The translations under genes were made by a program, and so were the position numbers. A DNA stretch of 23,414 nt from Bigelowiella natans CCMP2755 (Eukaryota > Cercozoa > Chlorarachniophyceae): the NCBI GenBank assembly GCA_000320545.1, contig ADNK01003491.1:1-23414 (forward strand). The letters run 5' to 3'. Below are positions 1-8,756 of this stretch, piece by piece (positions within the stretch are counted from its first letter, which is position 1; each line of letters opens with the position of its first letter). A model generated the notes under the pieces. That model was given only the letters and a program-made list of their open reading frames with translations. It was not told the origin of the DNA and searched no databases.

Positions 1-139
1 TAAAAAAAAAAAAAGGGGGGGTGGGGGGGGGGAGAGAGAGAGTTGTCTTCACGAATAGAATTTAAAAATTAAATATATACATGAGTATTGCTTATTCGCT
101 TTGGTTATAACAATCCCCTTTGACTCATCATGTCATTGG

Positions 140-140
<1 letters not shown>

Positions 141-176
<36 letters not shown>
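141..176 (+). repeat. (TAG)12 microsatellite, left arm of an inverted pair
   Basis: Twelve uninterrupted TAG units, followed by a short imperfect extension to about 190. They are complementary to the ACT/CTA array at 271-301, giving a potential stem of about 30 bp in the intron transcript with a loop of about 95 nt. Confidence 0.95.
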
Positions 177-269
177 CACTAGTAGTAGCACGCTGCTGGA
201 TAGTATGCTGGGTAATGTGAGAAAATACTGCTAGTGTTTCAGACCGATAATGACCGACACTCATCATTG

Positions 270-270
<1 letters not shown>

Positions 271-301
<31 letters not shown>
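271..301 (+). repeat. (ACT)10 microsatellite, right arm of an inverted pair
   Basis: Ten ACT units plus one base. The array ends 8 nt before the intron's 3' splice site at 309, where a pyrimidine tract would normally be. It is the reverse complement of the TAG array at 141-176. Confidence 0.95.
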
Positions 302-302
<1 letters not shown>

Positions 303-309
303 ATGGTAG

Positions 310-1944
310 GTATATACAAAGGGTGCTGAGGTTATTCGTATGTACCACACACTCCTTGGAGAGGAGCTGTTTCGCAAAGGAATGGATTTATACTTCCAGA
401 GGCACGATGGTTCTGCTGTAACTTGTGACGACTTCCGTCAAGCCATGGCGGATGCATCTCATCGCAACCTTTCGCAATTTGAAAGATGGTATACACAAGC
501 TGGCACGCCTGTGCTAAAAGCAGAAGGCCGTTATATTGCAGAAGAATCGAAGTATGTGCTGAAGCTTAGCCAAAGTTGTCCTTCAACCCCAGGGCAGGCA
601 ACGAAGCTCCCATTTCACATGCCTGTTAAAATAGGATTAATTGGCAAAGACGATAAGAAGGAGATCCTTGCTTCTCAGCTTTGTGAGCTTACAGAGGACT
701 CGAAGACTTTTGAATTTAAAGGTGTGACTCAGGAACCAGTCATATCATTGCTGCGTGGACTTTCAGCTCCAGTTAAAATTGAGATGGAAACCACGGACTC
801 AGATTTGGCGTTTTTGATGGCATACGATACCGACGACTTCAACCGTTGGGAAGCAAGCCAGAGATTAATGAATAGAGTTTTGCTGAGTGTATATGAGGAC
901 ATAAAGAGCGGAAAGACTCCACAACCTTTACCAGAAGACTTTATTCATGCAATGAAACAGGTACAATAGTTGATGCAGTATTAGTAATAATGGTACTAAT
1001 GGTAAAACAAATCATCGACGAATGAAAAAGGGGGGACACAACTAACTACATTCATAAGCTAAATAATTTATGCGTGTGTTTGTGTGTGTGTGTGTGTGTG
1101 TTTCTAACTGTCTTCTCTTTTCGCGTAGGTTTTGACAGCTACAGCCAAAGATAAGCAGCTCCAAGCATATATGTTGCTTCTCCCAGATGAACAAACTCTC
1201 TCTGGAAACCTAGACCTTATCGACCCGACAGCTCTGCATAAGGCGCGTGCACACGTCAAACAAACTATTGCAAAGAAATTAGAGGCAGAATTCAGGGCGA
1301 AATATGCTTCCCTAAGCACTGGAGCAGAATATAAACTTACTGCTGACGAAGTTGGACGTAGAAGAATGAGGAACCTTTGCTTGAGTTACTTGGTATCTAG
1401 TGACGCAGAGGACTCAACATCAATTGCAGCTTCCCATTTCAAAAGTGCAAATAGTATGACGGATAAACTTGCAGCCTTAGCAGAACTTGTGAATCTCTCC
1501 GGGACTGAGAGAGAGTCTGCACTAGCAGTATTTTATGAAGATGCAAAAGGCGACGCTCTTGTGATAAATAAATGGTTTGCACTTCAAGCTATGGCATCAG
1601 CAGAAGACACTTTGGAGAAAGTCAAAGCTCTCTCAAAGCATTCATCCTTCACACTTAAAAATCCTAATCGCGTGAGATCTCTATTTGGTATATTCGGGGG
1701 TAACATGCACATATTCCACAGCGAGGACGGAAAGGGATACGAATTCCTCGCGGATGCAATTATCGAGCTTGACGCTATAAATCCACAGATTGCCGCTAGG
1801 CTCCTAGGACCTTTCGGTCTGTGGAAAAGGTATGATGAAAATAGACAATCGATGATGAAGGCACAACTTCAAAGAATCTTGGACAAGCAGGGACTTTCAC
1901 CAGATACGTTTGAAGTTGCGTCTCGATATGTCAATGCACAGTGA
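310..1944 (+). CDS. pepN: PepN-type M1 aminopeptidase N, C-terminal part (5' exons missing)
   Basis: Zinc metallo-aminopeptidase that removes N-terminal residues from peptides. Two exons are visible: 310-960 and 1129-1944 (stop TGA), joined in frame by a 168-nt GT-AG intron ending in a TG repeat. They encode 488 residues that align colinearly, from memory, with roughly residue 380 to the end of E. coli PepN (870 aa). The first exon opens with VYTKGAEV; its Tyr (codon 313-315) matches the catalytic tyrosine of M1 enzymes (Tyr381 in E. coli). MYHTLLGEELF, RHDGSAVTCDDF and FERWYTQAGTP follow. The second exon holds the all-helical C-terminal domain, including NMTDKLAAL and NPNRVRSLFG. The HExxH zinc motif and any targeting peptide lie left of the window. 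This is the bacterial/plastid/apicomplexan PepN subgroup, not the animal membrane-bound APN type. The gene converges on DnaJ, with 714 bp between stop codons. Confidence 0.96.
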
Positions 1945-2658
1945 TGCATCGCAGCCAAGATTACGACATCAATATGGAATATGTTGCGACCCATGGTCAT
2001 CAATTTGCACATGCCGCGTGTACATGCTTGTACGTTGCTAGCAGGTTGCCTTGTCAGTGCTTGCTAGTAACAACGCAATCAAGCTATCTAGCTACATGCA
2101 TGCAAATGTGAGGAATTAAAAGCCGCAACATGCACGGCTTGTTGTGTGATACATCGTTAGTCTGCACATCTCTAGAACTAGACAATGAGCAAACAAGGTC
2201 TATGCTAGAGTTACGTGTGCCATGTGACATGTGCGCGTGTGCGTCGTACGTCGTACTAGCTAGCTAGCGTAGTGCATCGCGCTACTCATATTGTTGGTGT
2301 TGAGCCTGTTCAAGTCTGCTGCACACATCTAGACATGTATGTAATTGCCTAGATGCACATGTGCGGTGCTAGCTAGCTAGGCTAGTCTAGCTAGTTGCCA
2401 AGTAGGGCATGATGAAGTATCAATGTTTCATTTTCTTGTCCCGTTGACTCGCCGAAAGAGGCAAAATGTTTCGCGCGACATATGATCTAGACATGCACAC
2501 ACATGGGCAATGTACCAAATGGTAAAATGGACGCTAGTCACCGCTACCACTTCAGTCGACATTTATTTAATCTCCATATGTACATCACTATCATTTCTGA
2601 TGCGCAGGGTCTCTTCTTATGAGAAACTCGGTATTAATGCGCAATTCTCAAAAATATA
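1945..2658. other. convergent intergenic region rich in CTAG, TGCA and CATG words
   Basis: Spacer between the convergent stop codons of the aminopeptidase and DnaJ. No supported gene. It carries short GCTA tracts around 2256-2270 and 2369-2394 and many self-complementary tetramers (CTAG, TGCA, CATG). It must contain the 3' ends of both transcripts, but I could not identify poly(A) signals with confidence. Confidence 0.7.
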
Positions 2659-4359
2659 TCATTGTGTTCTACAGTTTTGGTTTGTGTCGGATTGCTCATC
2701 ATCGTCGTAAGCTTGTCTAGATCTGTTTTTCAAGTCTTCAATCTGCTTAAACTTTCTCTTCTGAGCCTCTAAATCAACATTAACTAATTTAACCTGAAAT
2801 GACATGAACATGATGGTGATGATCAGGAAGTAGCGGGAAGAGTATTAAATGGATTACCTCCTGAGCATCACTCGGAGTAGGTATTCTACTGGGAACTGGA
2901 AAAAATCTCGCGAGTATCTACCGAAACATACAGTCGTTCATATGAGGAGAATGCTCATCTAGGTGTCTGGTCGTTAGTAATGTACCTTAAGAGCCTCTTG
3001 GGGAATTTTCTCTGGAAATACCACTTGCAACTCAATGTATAAGTTTCCAAATGTAAAGGGGTCCCTGTAAACCGGCATTCCTTCCCCCATTATTGCTTTC
3101 ACATCTCCAGGCCTATACACTGTTCCTTCCTCCGAATTGACCTTATAGATACAAAATTCTCAAACAAATTTAGAGATGGTCTTGCATATCCTAAACACAC
3201 CTTCAATATGCGATTGTCTAAATGTCGTATCGTAAATTCAAATCCTCCTCCTAGAGCCTCCATTAAGGAGATACTCTTTTTCATTTTCAGGTGTACTCCA
3301 TCCCTTTTGAATATGGAATTCTGTCTCTCGTCTAATGTGACGACAACGTCGCCAGGAACTTCGCCGGGCTGTAATTCAACAAAAAGAAATTATACAAATT
3401 AGGAGATAAATGTTACAATAACTCATCCTCTATTACGAAATAATTTATGGATACCGTTTCGTTGGCCTCTTTCTTGAAACGAACCATATGACCATTTTTC
3501 ATTCCCTTTTCAATTCTTACTTCCAAATGTTTTATGCATTTAAAAACTCCTTTGCCTTGACACGTTTTGCAGAGAGCGTCGGGTGGAAACTGCTTCCCTG
3601 AGCCTCCACACATCTGGCATTTATATTGATTGGGAAATATTCCCTGCATAACTACTAAGCTGCCTTGTCCTTTACAGCCAGTACAAGTGGTGAGTAACAA
3701 ATGATTCCCTCCTTTCCTGTGTAAATTAATCAAGCCTGTAAGATGCGTTTGTGGTCAAAAGAGTGAGCGGAGGCTACCCTTCGCAATCCGCACAGATCCT
3801 ATCTTTATTCAGTCGTAGCTTGCGCATGTTTCCATTGTATAATTCGGAAAGTTGAACTTTAAGTGAATACTTTAAGTCCTTCCCTTTTCTTTTGTAAAAT
3901 TTCTTCGATGTGGTTCCCCAATAACGCATGAATCCGCTCGCTTTCCTTAGTCCTTCTTTTCCAAAACTATCATATACTTTCCTGTGAAAAGCATGTATCC
4001 TTTAAAATGAAAACCACGCTGATTTTAAATGTAATCGTTTACTTCTTGTCGGGATCCTTCAGAACATCATAGGCTTCTTGAATTTTCTTGAACTAAAAAC
4101 AACCGGTATTAGTAAGGAGTTTTTACTATGTCATGTAATGTCGCTGTACCTCTTCCGCATTTCCACCCTTGTCGGGGTGGTGCTCTCGTGCTAATTTGAC
4201 GTAGGCTTTCTTTATCTGCGCTGGTTGAGCATCTTTGGTGATGTGAAGTGTACTATAAAGAGCTTTAGTGTCCACATCTCTAGTCATCGTAGACGAGTGG
4301 GTGGATGAAGAGAAGCAGGAGTGGGTGTAGGTTTCATGACTGCTACTTGTTGCCCACAT
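2659..4359 (-). CDS. DNAJA: class I DnaJ/Hsp40 co-chaperone with C-terminal CaaX box
   Basis: Hsp70 co-chaperone that stimulates Hsp70 ATPase and delivers clients. Eight exons read on the minus strand: 4359-4150, 4092-4043, 3981-3778, 3716-3455, 3368-3201, 3141-2986, 2917-2858 and 2793-2659 (stop TGA). All joins are GT-AG and in frame. There are two in-frame starts. ATG at 4287-4285 gives 390 residues and the usual family N-terminus; ATG at 4359 adds 24 Ser/Thr/His-rich residues. Using the 390-residue numbering, the J domain has HPD at 37-39. The G/F linker is short and glycine-poor (about 71-92). Four CxxCxG zinc motifs start at C126, C142, C164 and C180. The substrate-binding domain contains GEGMPVYRDPF. 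The protein ends CRTQ, a CaaX-type farnesylation signal like those of Ydj1 and DNAJA2, so a cytosolic or ER-surface location is likely. The gene is divergent from the MRNIP homologue. Confidence 0.96.
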
Positions 4360-5074
4360 CCCACTTAAATGGGACGCTAGAATAACCCCTCACTTCCTTC
4401 CTTTCAGTAGATTATCTTATCTTCACTGCGGTGCGTTACTTACACGCTTTGTCCCGACCTCCGCCCTCCTCTACACCCGTACGTTCCCGCTCGAGGTGGG
4501 TTTTGTTTTGGTGGATGAAGAGGAAAAATCTGAAAAAACTTGCCGTCGTGTTAAGACATAAAATAGGAACCCTTTGGTACTGCGTATCCAGATCAGATCT
4601 ATGATTACATATATAATGGACATATATTTGATGACGCAATTATCAAAAGTACAGCCTTTTACTAGCATTAACGATATCGTGAAAAAAATTGTCTCCACTC
4701 CATTATTTCAAAACTCACCTTCATTTTCTTCATGTAAATATTCAAGTGAAAGTAATTACTTGAACATACTAAATTTTTGGAGTACGACAACTTTGTAAGT
4801 TGGACATTACAATTTTCTTTGTCGCAGGATCGGTGACGCGAGAGGCACTTTCTGGAAATTCGCGAACACGGAGCGAACATTCGGGACTTGGAAAAGTAGC
4901 TTATGTTGGAGGGAAAGGGTTTGGATTTATCGAAAAAAAACTCTTCTGAGGTTTCGATTGTGCGACAGGGTGAGGCGTGTGTCGTATTTGCATTCAGGAT
5001 GACCCTTTTCCGTCCCTCAGCCCAAATCAGCTAGGAGAACACATTCAACGATAGGAGGGAGGCAAAATCTACCA
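4360..5074. promoter_or_regulatory. shared upstream region of divergent DnaJ and MRNIP genes
   Basis: 715 bp between two divergent start codons, so it should hold both promoters and 5' UTRs. No supported coding sequence. Two perfect heat-shock-element dyads lie at 4858-4867 and 4874-4883. I could not place TATA boxes or transcription starts. Confidence 0.6.
4858..4883. promoter_or_regulatory. candidate heat-shock element pair (nTTCnnGAAn and nGAAnnTTCn)
   Basis: ATTCGCGAAC (4858-4867) and CGAACATTCG (4874-4883) are perfect matches to the two dyad forms of the HSF site and are 6 bp apart. A further GAA sits just left, at 4855-4857. They are about 190 bp upstream of the MRNIP ATG and about 500 bp upstream of the DnaJ ATG. 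Hsp40 genes are commonly HSF targets. The link here is inference, because the two dyads are not in strict 5-bp register with each other. Confidence 0.4.
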
Positions 5075-5823
5075 ATGCCAAATGTTGAGTACGTTGCTGT
5101 ACGTTGCTTCAACTGTGCCACCTTCCAGGTATTATTTGCGCACATCGGAAGATAGATACTTCAAGTAAACCCCATTCCATGATGTCGCACACAAGTTAAT
5201 CCAACTAAATGTTGTACATATAAATTTGATGAAATAACCTCCAATAATTGTATTTCTAATTTGATAATTTTTTAGTATGGGTTGTGTGTATGTGATATAT
5301 GTGTGTTGCAGTCTATGCAGAGAACAAAGCTTGGAACCTTTAAGTGTAAGCTTTGTAACGAGAAGCAGTCTCTCAAAAAGGTAACTTTTGGATAAATTGA
5401 TTCCAATCGGAAGCTGATGCAATTTTATTAAGGTATATGCGATTTCGGATCGTGCAAAAGATATCAGGAAAGGTACATTTACGCGCGCGCACGTGGAAAG
5501 CATAGTATCACAGTCAGAATCCATCCAGATTTTTTTACGGATGAAGATGTTTTTGAATTTGTAGTGGTTCAAGATCTAAATATGCACAGAATGGTGGCGC
5601 AAGATGTCAAATATCAGAAAACTGTTCATGAATCTTCGTCAAGTAACAACGGTTCGAACCCATGCTATAACACTAGATCAAATGAAAATAATATTTTCAC
5701 AACGGAAGGTCAAGGTCGTCGATGTTTAGTAGAAAATCAAATAAGCATGGATCCTCCCAGAATATCGAAATGGGAAGCTTACATGGTACTAACACACAGA
5801 CACATACAAATACTATATACATA

Positions 5824-5871
<48 letters not shown>

Positions 5872-5874
5872 GTA

Positions 5875-5941
<67 letters not shown>

Positions 5942-6180
5942 ATGCTTCGCGTAAGTACGCGTCGTGTACGTGCATGTGTGTGTTCATGCACGTAGAGTGT
6001 GCGTCGCACTTTGTATACGTTCTTATACTCATTGATAGCAAAGAGGCTGAATGCATATATAGCCTTGAAACGACACCAAACGACACCTTTGGGAGCACCG
6101 TTTATTTGATGCACCGACCAATATGAAGCATACTCGTATACATACCCGTTATATTGCAAAGAGAGGAGAGGAGTGATAGC

Positions 6181-6223
<43 letters not shown>

Positions 6224-6253
6224 ATATATTTATACACATATATAAATGCACTT

Positions 6254-6292
<39 letters not shown>

Positions 6293-6432
6293 CGTATTTA
6301 TATATTTGACACACCTTTATGTATTCATAGCCTCAGAATGATAAGGAAAATGACGGAAGCGAGGATGAGAACTATGTACTAATTTCGGTGGTTTGTTGTA
6401 AAAATTTATTTGATATGACTAAATTTGTATAG
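5075..6432 (+). CDS. MRNIP: MRNIP-family protein (MRN complex-interacting protein homologue)
   Basis: In animals MRNIP binds the MRE11-RAD50-NBS1 complex and supports the DNA double-strand-break response; a role here is inferred from homology. Exons: 5075-5128, 5312-5380, 5433-5472, 5565-5785 and 6331-6432 (stop TAG), giving 161 residues. The family's N-terminal zinc motif is intact: C11-x2-C14 (RCFNC) and C30-x2-C33 (KCKLC), followed by NEKQSLKKVYAISDRAKDIR and VVQDLNMHR. The conserved short motif around Trp124 (SKWEAYM) is followed by an acidic stretch. It is much shorter than the human protein (about 340 aa) but similar to short plant and protist members. Intron 4 is 545 nt and full of TA, TC and TG repeats. 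The 3' end is uncertain: splicing a 57-nt GT-AG intron at 6376-6432 instead gives a 176-residue protein ending at 6534. Confidence 0.8.
5827..5939 (+). repeat. compound microsatellite (TA)n-(TC)n-(TG)n in MRNIP intron 4
   Basis: About 42 nt of TA repeats (to 5870), then TC repeats at 5881-5911 and TG repeats at 5911-5939. Repetitive open frames across it (Tyr-Ile, Leu-Ser, Cys-Val dipeptides) are artefacts. It lies wholly within intron 5786-6330. Confidence 0.95.
6185..6292 (+). repeat. second (TA)n and (TG)n arrays in MRNIP intron 4
   Basis: TA repeats at about 6185-6221 and TG repeats at about 6259-6291. The TG array ends about 38 nt before the 3' splice site at 6330. It repeats the TA-then-TG order of the compound array 350 bp upstream. 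Confidence 0.95.
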
Positions 6433-6574
6433 GAGGCGGTTCTCTCGGCGCCGACACCTTCTACCGGGAGAAGGTGTTTATTTATAGTAGTGCTGCCCAG
6501 TAAATTGTATTGTTCTATGAATATTCTTCTGTAAGTTGTAAAGAGAACATCGTGGTGAGAAAACAAATTGCATC

Positions 6575-6913
6575 TCACATAAAATCATGTTCAAAACGCA
6601 ATGTCATTTTGACTTTTTGGGGAGCATTGTTACCGAATGATGATGGTTGAATTCCCTTGCATTCAATCTTGTGCGCGACACTTGTGTTTCCCAACTGACA
6701 ACGCAGGTCGAGCAAAACGAAGTCTGCACGATGGATATCAACACGTTCCACAAACCGCTTATCAAAAAAGATCCCCGCACTTCTTACGAAGTCTAGATCG
6801 CAATCACTAGCAACGAAGCGAAAAATTATTGAAATTGTTAAGTCCAATGAAGATGTCATCTCAGAAAAACGAAAACGCGTTGTGAGAGACGTTTCAATAA
6901 CAACTTGAGGCAT
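6575..6913 (-). CDS. hypothetical protein, 112 residues, unrecognised
   Basis: A minus-strand open frame starting at ATG 6913-6911 and ending in TGA at 6577-6575. The frame stays open upstream to about 6970. I do not recognise the family. The product alternates hydrophobic and polar residues (SLDLTISIIFRFVASD, RADFVLLDL) in a way that resembles beta strands, with no signal peptide or membrane helix. Unlike most chance frames here it avoids microsatellites. It could be a single-exon gene, the last exon of a gene whose 5' exons I could not place in 6950-7300, or chance. It would converge on the MRNIP gene. Confidence 0.3.
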   Translation of the reverse strand: MPQVVIETSLTTRFRFSEMTSSLDLTISIIFRFVASDCDLDFVRSAGIFFDKRFVERVDIHRADFVLLDLRCQLGNTSVAHKIECKGIQPSSFGNNAPQKVKMTLRFEHDFM

Positions 6914-7772
6914 AATTTGGTATCGTCTTTCCAAGAATACCGAAAGCACAATCGACGACGCTGTGACACGGTGAGCATTTACTTAAAGACAGCATCGACT
7001 CTGAACGTAGTCGAAAATGTCACCTTACATGTGAGCCAAGCGAATTGGATGTTGCAATGAGAAGACGGCGGGGACAGAGAAATCAAGAATGAACGCAGGT
7101 GTCAACATGCGGACAACATGCGACCATGAATCCGTCTGCGCTAGTCTCCACACACTGCGCCATGGGAAATTGCTTCTGGGGTCCTAAAAGTAGTGCTCCC
7201 TCACTTGTCTCCATTCCGCAGCTAGTCATGTCGGGGTTGCTACACGATGTGATGCAACAATGAACACAACGCGTGAACGCATGTGTCCCATTCACAGTTG
7301 CACGTCTCTGCTAGCTAGCTAGGTCTAGCAGACTTGCAGTGCACAGTGATGAGAAGATCTAGAGATGCATGCGCACGTGTGGATGAGCAGAATCGAACGC
7401 GATTGAGCATTGAGCAAGCGCGTGACACACATGACTAGATGATGACGCGATGGTTAGCAGATCTATCTAGAGATGGCAACAACCATCAAATGCCTGGGGC
7501 CGCCACTGTCAGCTGTGGTCAGCGCCAAAGCGTGCACACGTGACACACATTGTCTGTGCACACCTCAAGCAGACCTGTGTGGACACGTTGCGACCTGCAC
7601 CTTGGAGCCATTCTAGCATTGAGGCTACAAGCGTGTGTGCCTTCTGCATGTGCACGCACACAGTTCTAGAGTTTTCCATTTTGGTGCAATGTCCATGCAT
7701 TTGGTGCACGCATGATCGACATGCACTGTGCACGCACGCTATTGCGTACTCTAGTACTAGCGTAGTGGGCGG

Positions 7773-7803
7773 GTGCACGTCAGTGCAGCTTGCACTGGTG
7801 CAC
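7773..7803. repeat. nested inverted repeat
   Basis: Outer arms GTGCAC (7773-7778 and 7798-7803) enclose inner arms AGTGCA (7782-7787) and TGCACT (7791-7796) around a 3-nt loop. It is capable of forming a short stem-loop. Function unknown. Confidence 0.6.
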
Positions 7804-8236
7804 AGCACAACTAGCTAGCTAGCTAGGCGAAACCCGGGAATTTTCATGGTTGAGATGGACGCCGCCGCACTTTGCTGATGCATTTTTTGCTTGCATCGCA
7901 CTTCTCTAGTTCTAGCCATCATGCATGCTACATGATCTAGTGATTGCAATCGGTTCGATGGCACCATGGAGACATGACATGGTCCAAAACTCATGCAAAG
8001 TGCATGTTTGTGCGATTTTTGATAGCTTTGAAATGGGGCATAGGGACCTGTAGGGGTGTTTTTCAGGATTCATTTCTGAAAATTTCGGTGCAGCGCCAGT
8101 CACACAGTCAGACAAACTGACGCACGTTGCACACATTCAGTTCGCACATCAGTTTGATCATGTCCTCTAGTCCTAGGGGGTCGATCCCTGGGGCAGCTCT
8201 GGAGCTTGGAGAGTGTGGTGTGGCATCTCCGTTGCC

Positions 8237-8365
8237 AGATTCAAGATTCGCATTCGTTCGACACTCTGGCATTGCAAACGTGCCACCCACAATTCCAGCA
8301 TGCATTGCATGAATGTGAAAGAAAGAGAGAAGTGTGTCAAGATTCAAGATTCAAGATTCGCATTC
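8237..8365 (+). repeat. 19-bp direct repeat, two copies 110 bp apart
   Basis: AGATTCAAGATTCGCATTC occurs exactly at 8237-8255 and 8347-8365. The second copy is preceded by an extra GATTCAA unit, so the motif itself is a small tandem that has expanded once. Confidence 0.9.
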
Positions 8366-8756
8366 ATTCTACATGCCCACAAGATGTGCTACAAGCACTG
8401 CTAACAAGCTGGATACGCCCCGAGGAATGAATGAATGAACAAATGAATGAAGCAGTTGCCACAGGAGAGGTTGAAGCCGGATCGCAGGTCACGCTGAGCA
8501 AAATGATGGCTCCAACCAGACGACTGCTCCAAAAATGTATATTAGTAAAAAATAGATGCGGTTTTCTAAATGCGGCAATAAAAACGGTGGCGGTTACTTA
8601 TTATTTCATTGTCACAAAGTACGCCAAGTGCTGTCCTCCTCATCCCTCTCTCTTACTTCCCCAAAAGAATCGACCTTATTAATCCGTTCATCATCCACAA
8701 TCTTTTGAAAGATTTGAGGTAGATAAATTGTTCGCGTGACGGAATCTCTCCGAAAT

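Larger units (their letters stand above)
1..309 (+). other. intron end of the aminopeptidase gene, with inverted microsatellites
   Basis: No coding sequence is visible. The segment ends in TAG at 307-309, directly before the codon that resumes the PepN-like frame, so at least its right part is intron. The first 42 bases are homopolymeric (A-run, G-runs, then GA repeats) and may be a contig edge. (TAG)12 at 141-176 and (ACT)10 at 271-301 are reverse complements of each other. The catalytic zinc-site exon of the peptidase must lie left of the window. Confidence 0.75.
6950..8756. other. intergenic region upstream of the RING-finger gene
   Basis: About 1.8 kb with no supported gene. Contents: GCTA tracts at 7310-7323 and 7811-7826, a nested hairpin at 7773-7803, a 19-bp direct repeat (8237-8255 and 8347-8365), and an AATG-type tract at 8414-8445. 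CATG, TGCA and CTAG words are abundant up to about 8300. The last 100 bp should include the RING gene promoter. Short open frames on both strands have no coding character. Confidence 0.65.

Noticed and set aside
133-348. 71-codon minus-strand frame rich in Ser and Thr runs
   Set aside because: It is a translation of the TAG/ACT microsatellites and overlaps the aminopeptidase splice acceptor and exon.
5132-5572. 146-codon minus-strand frame
   Set aside because: It lies opposite MRNIP exons and introns that join in frame with family motifs, and has no family resemblance of its own.
5649-5661. GGTTCGAACCC, resembling a tRNA B box
   Set aside because: It lies in an MRNIP coding exon. No A box or cloverleaf could be drawn on either strand.
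5779-6159. Frames on both strands with Tyr-Ile, Leu-Ser, Thr-His or Arg-Glu dipeptide runs
   Set aside because: They arise from the TA, TC and TG arrays inside MRNIP intron 4.
8431-8682. 83-codon frame starting in an AATG tandem tract
   Set aside because: The start lies in a simple repeat, there is no family match, and the frame does not splice into the RING gene, whose own upstream stop is at 8724.
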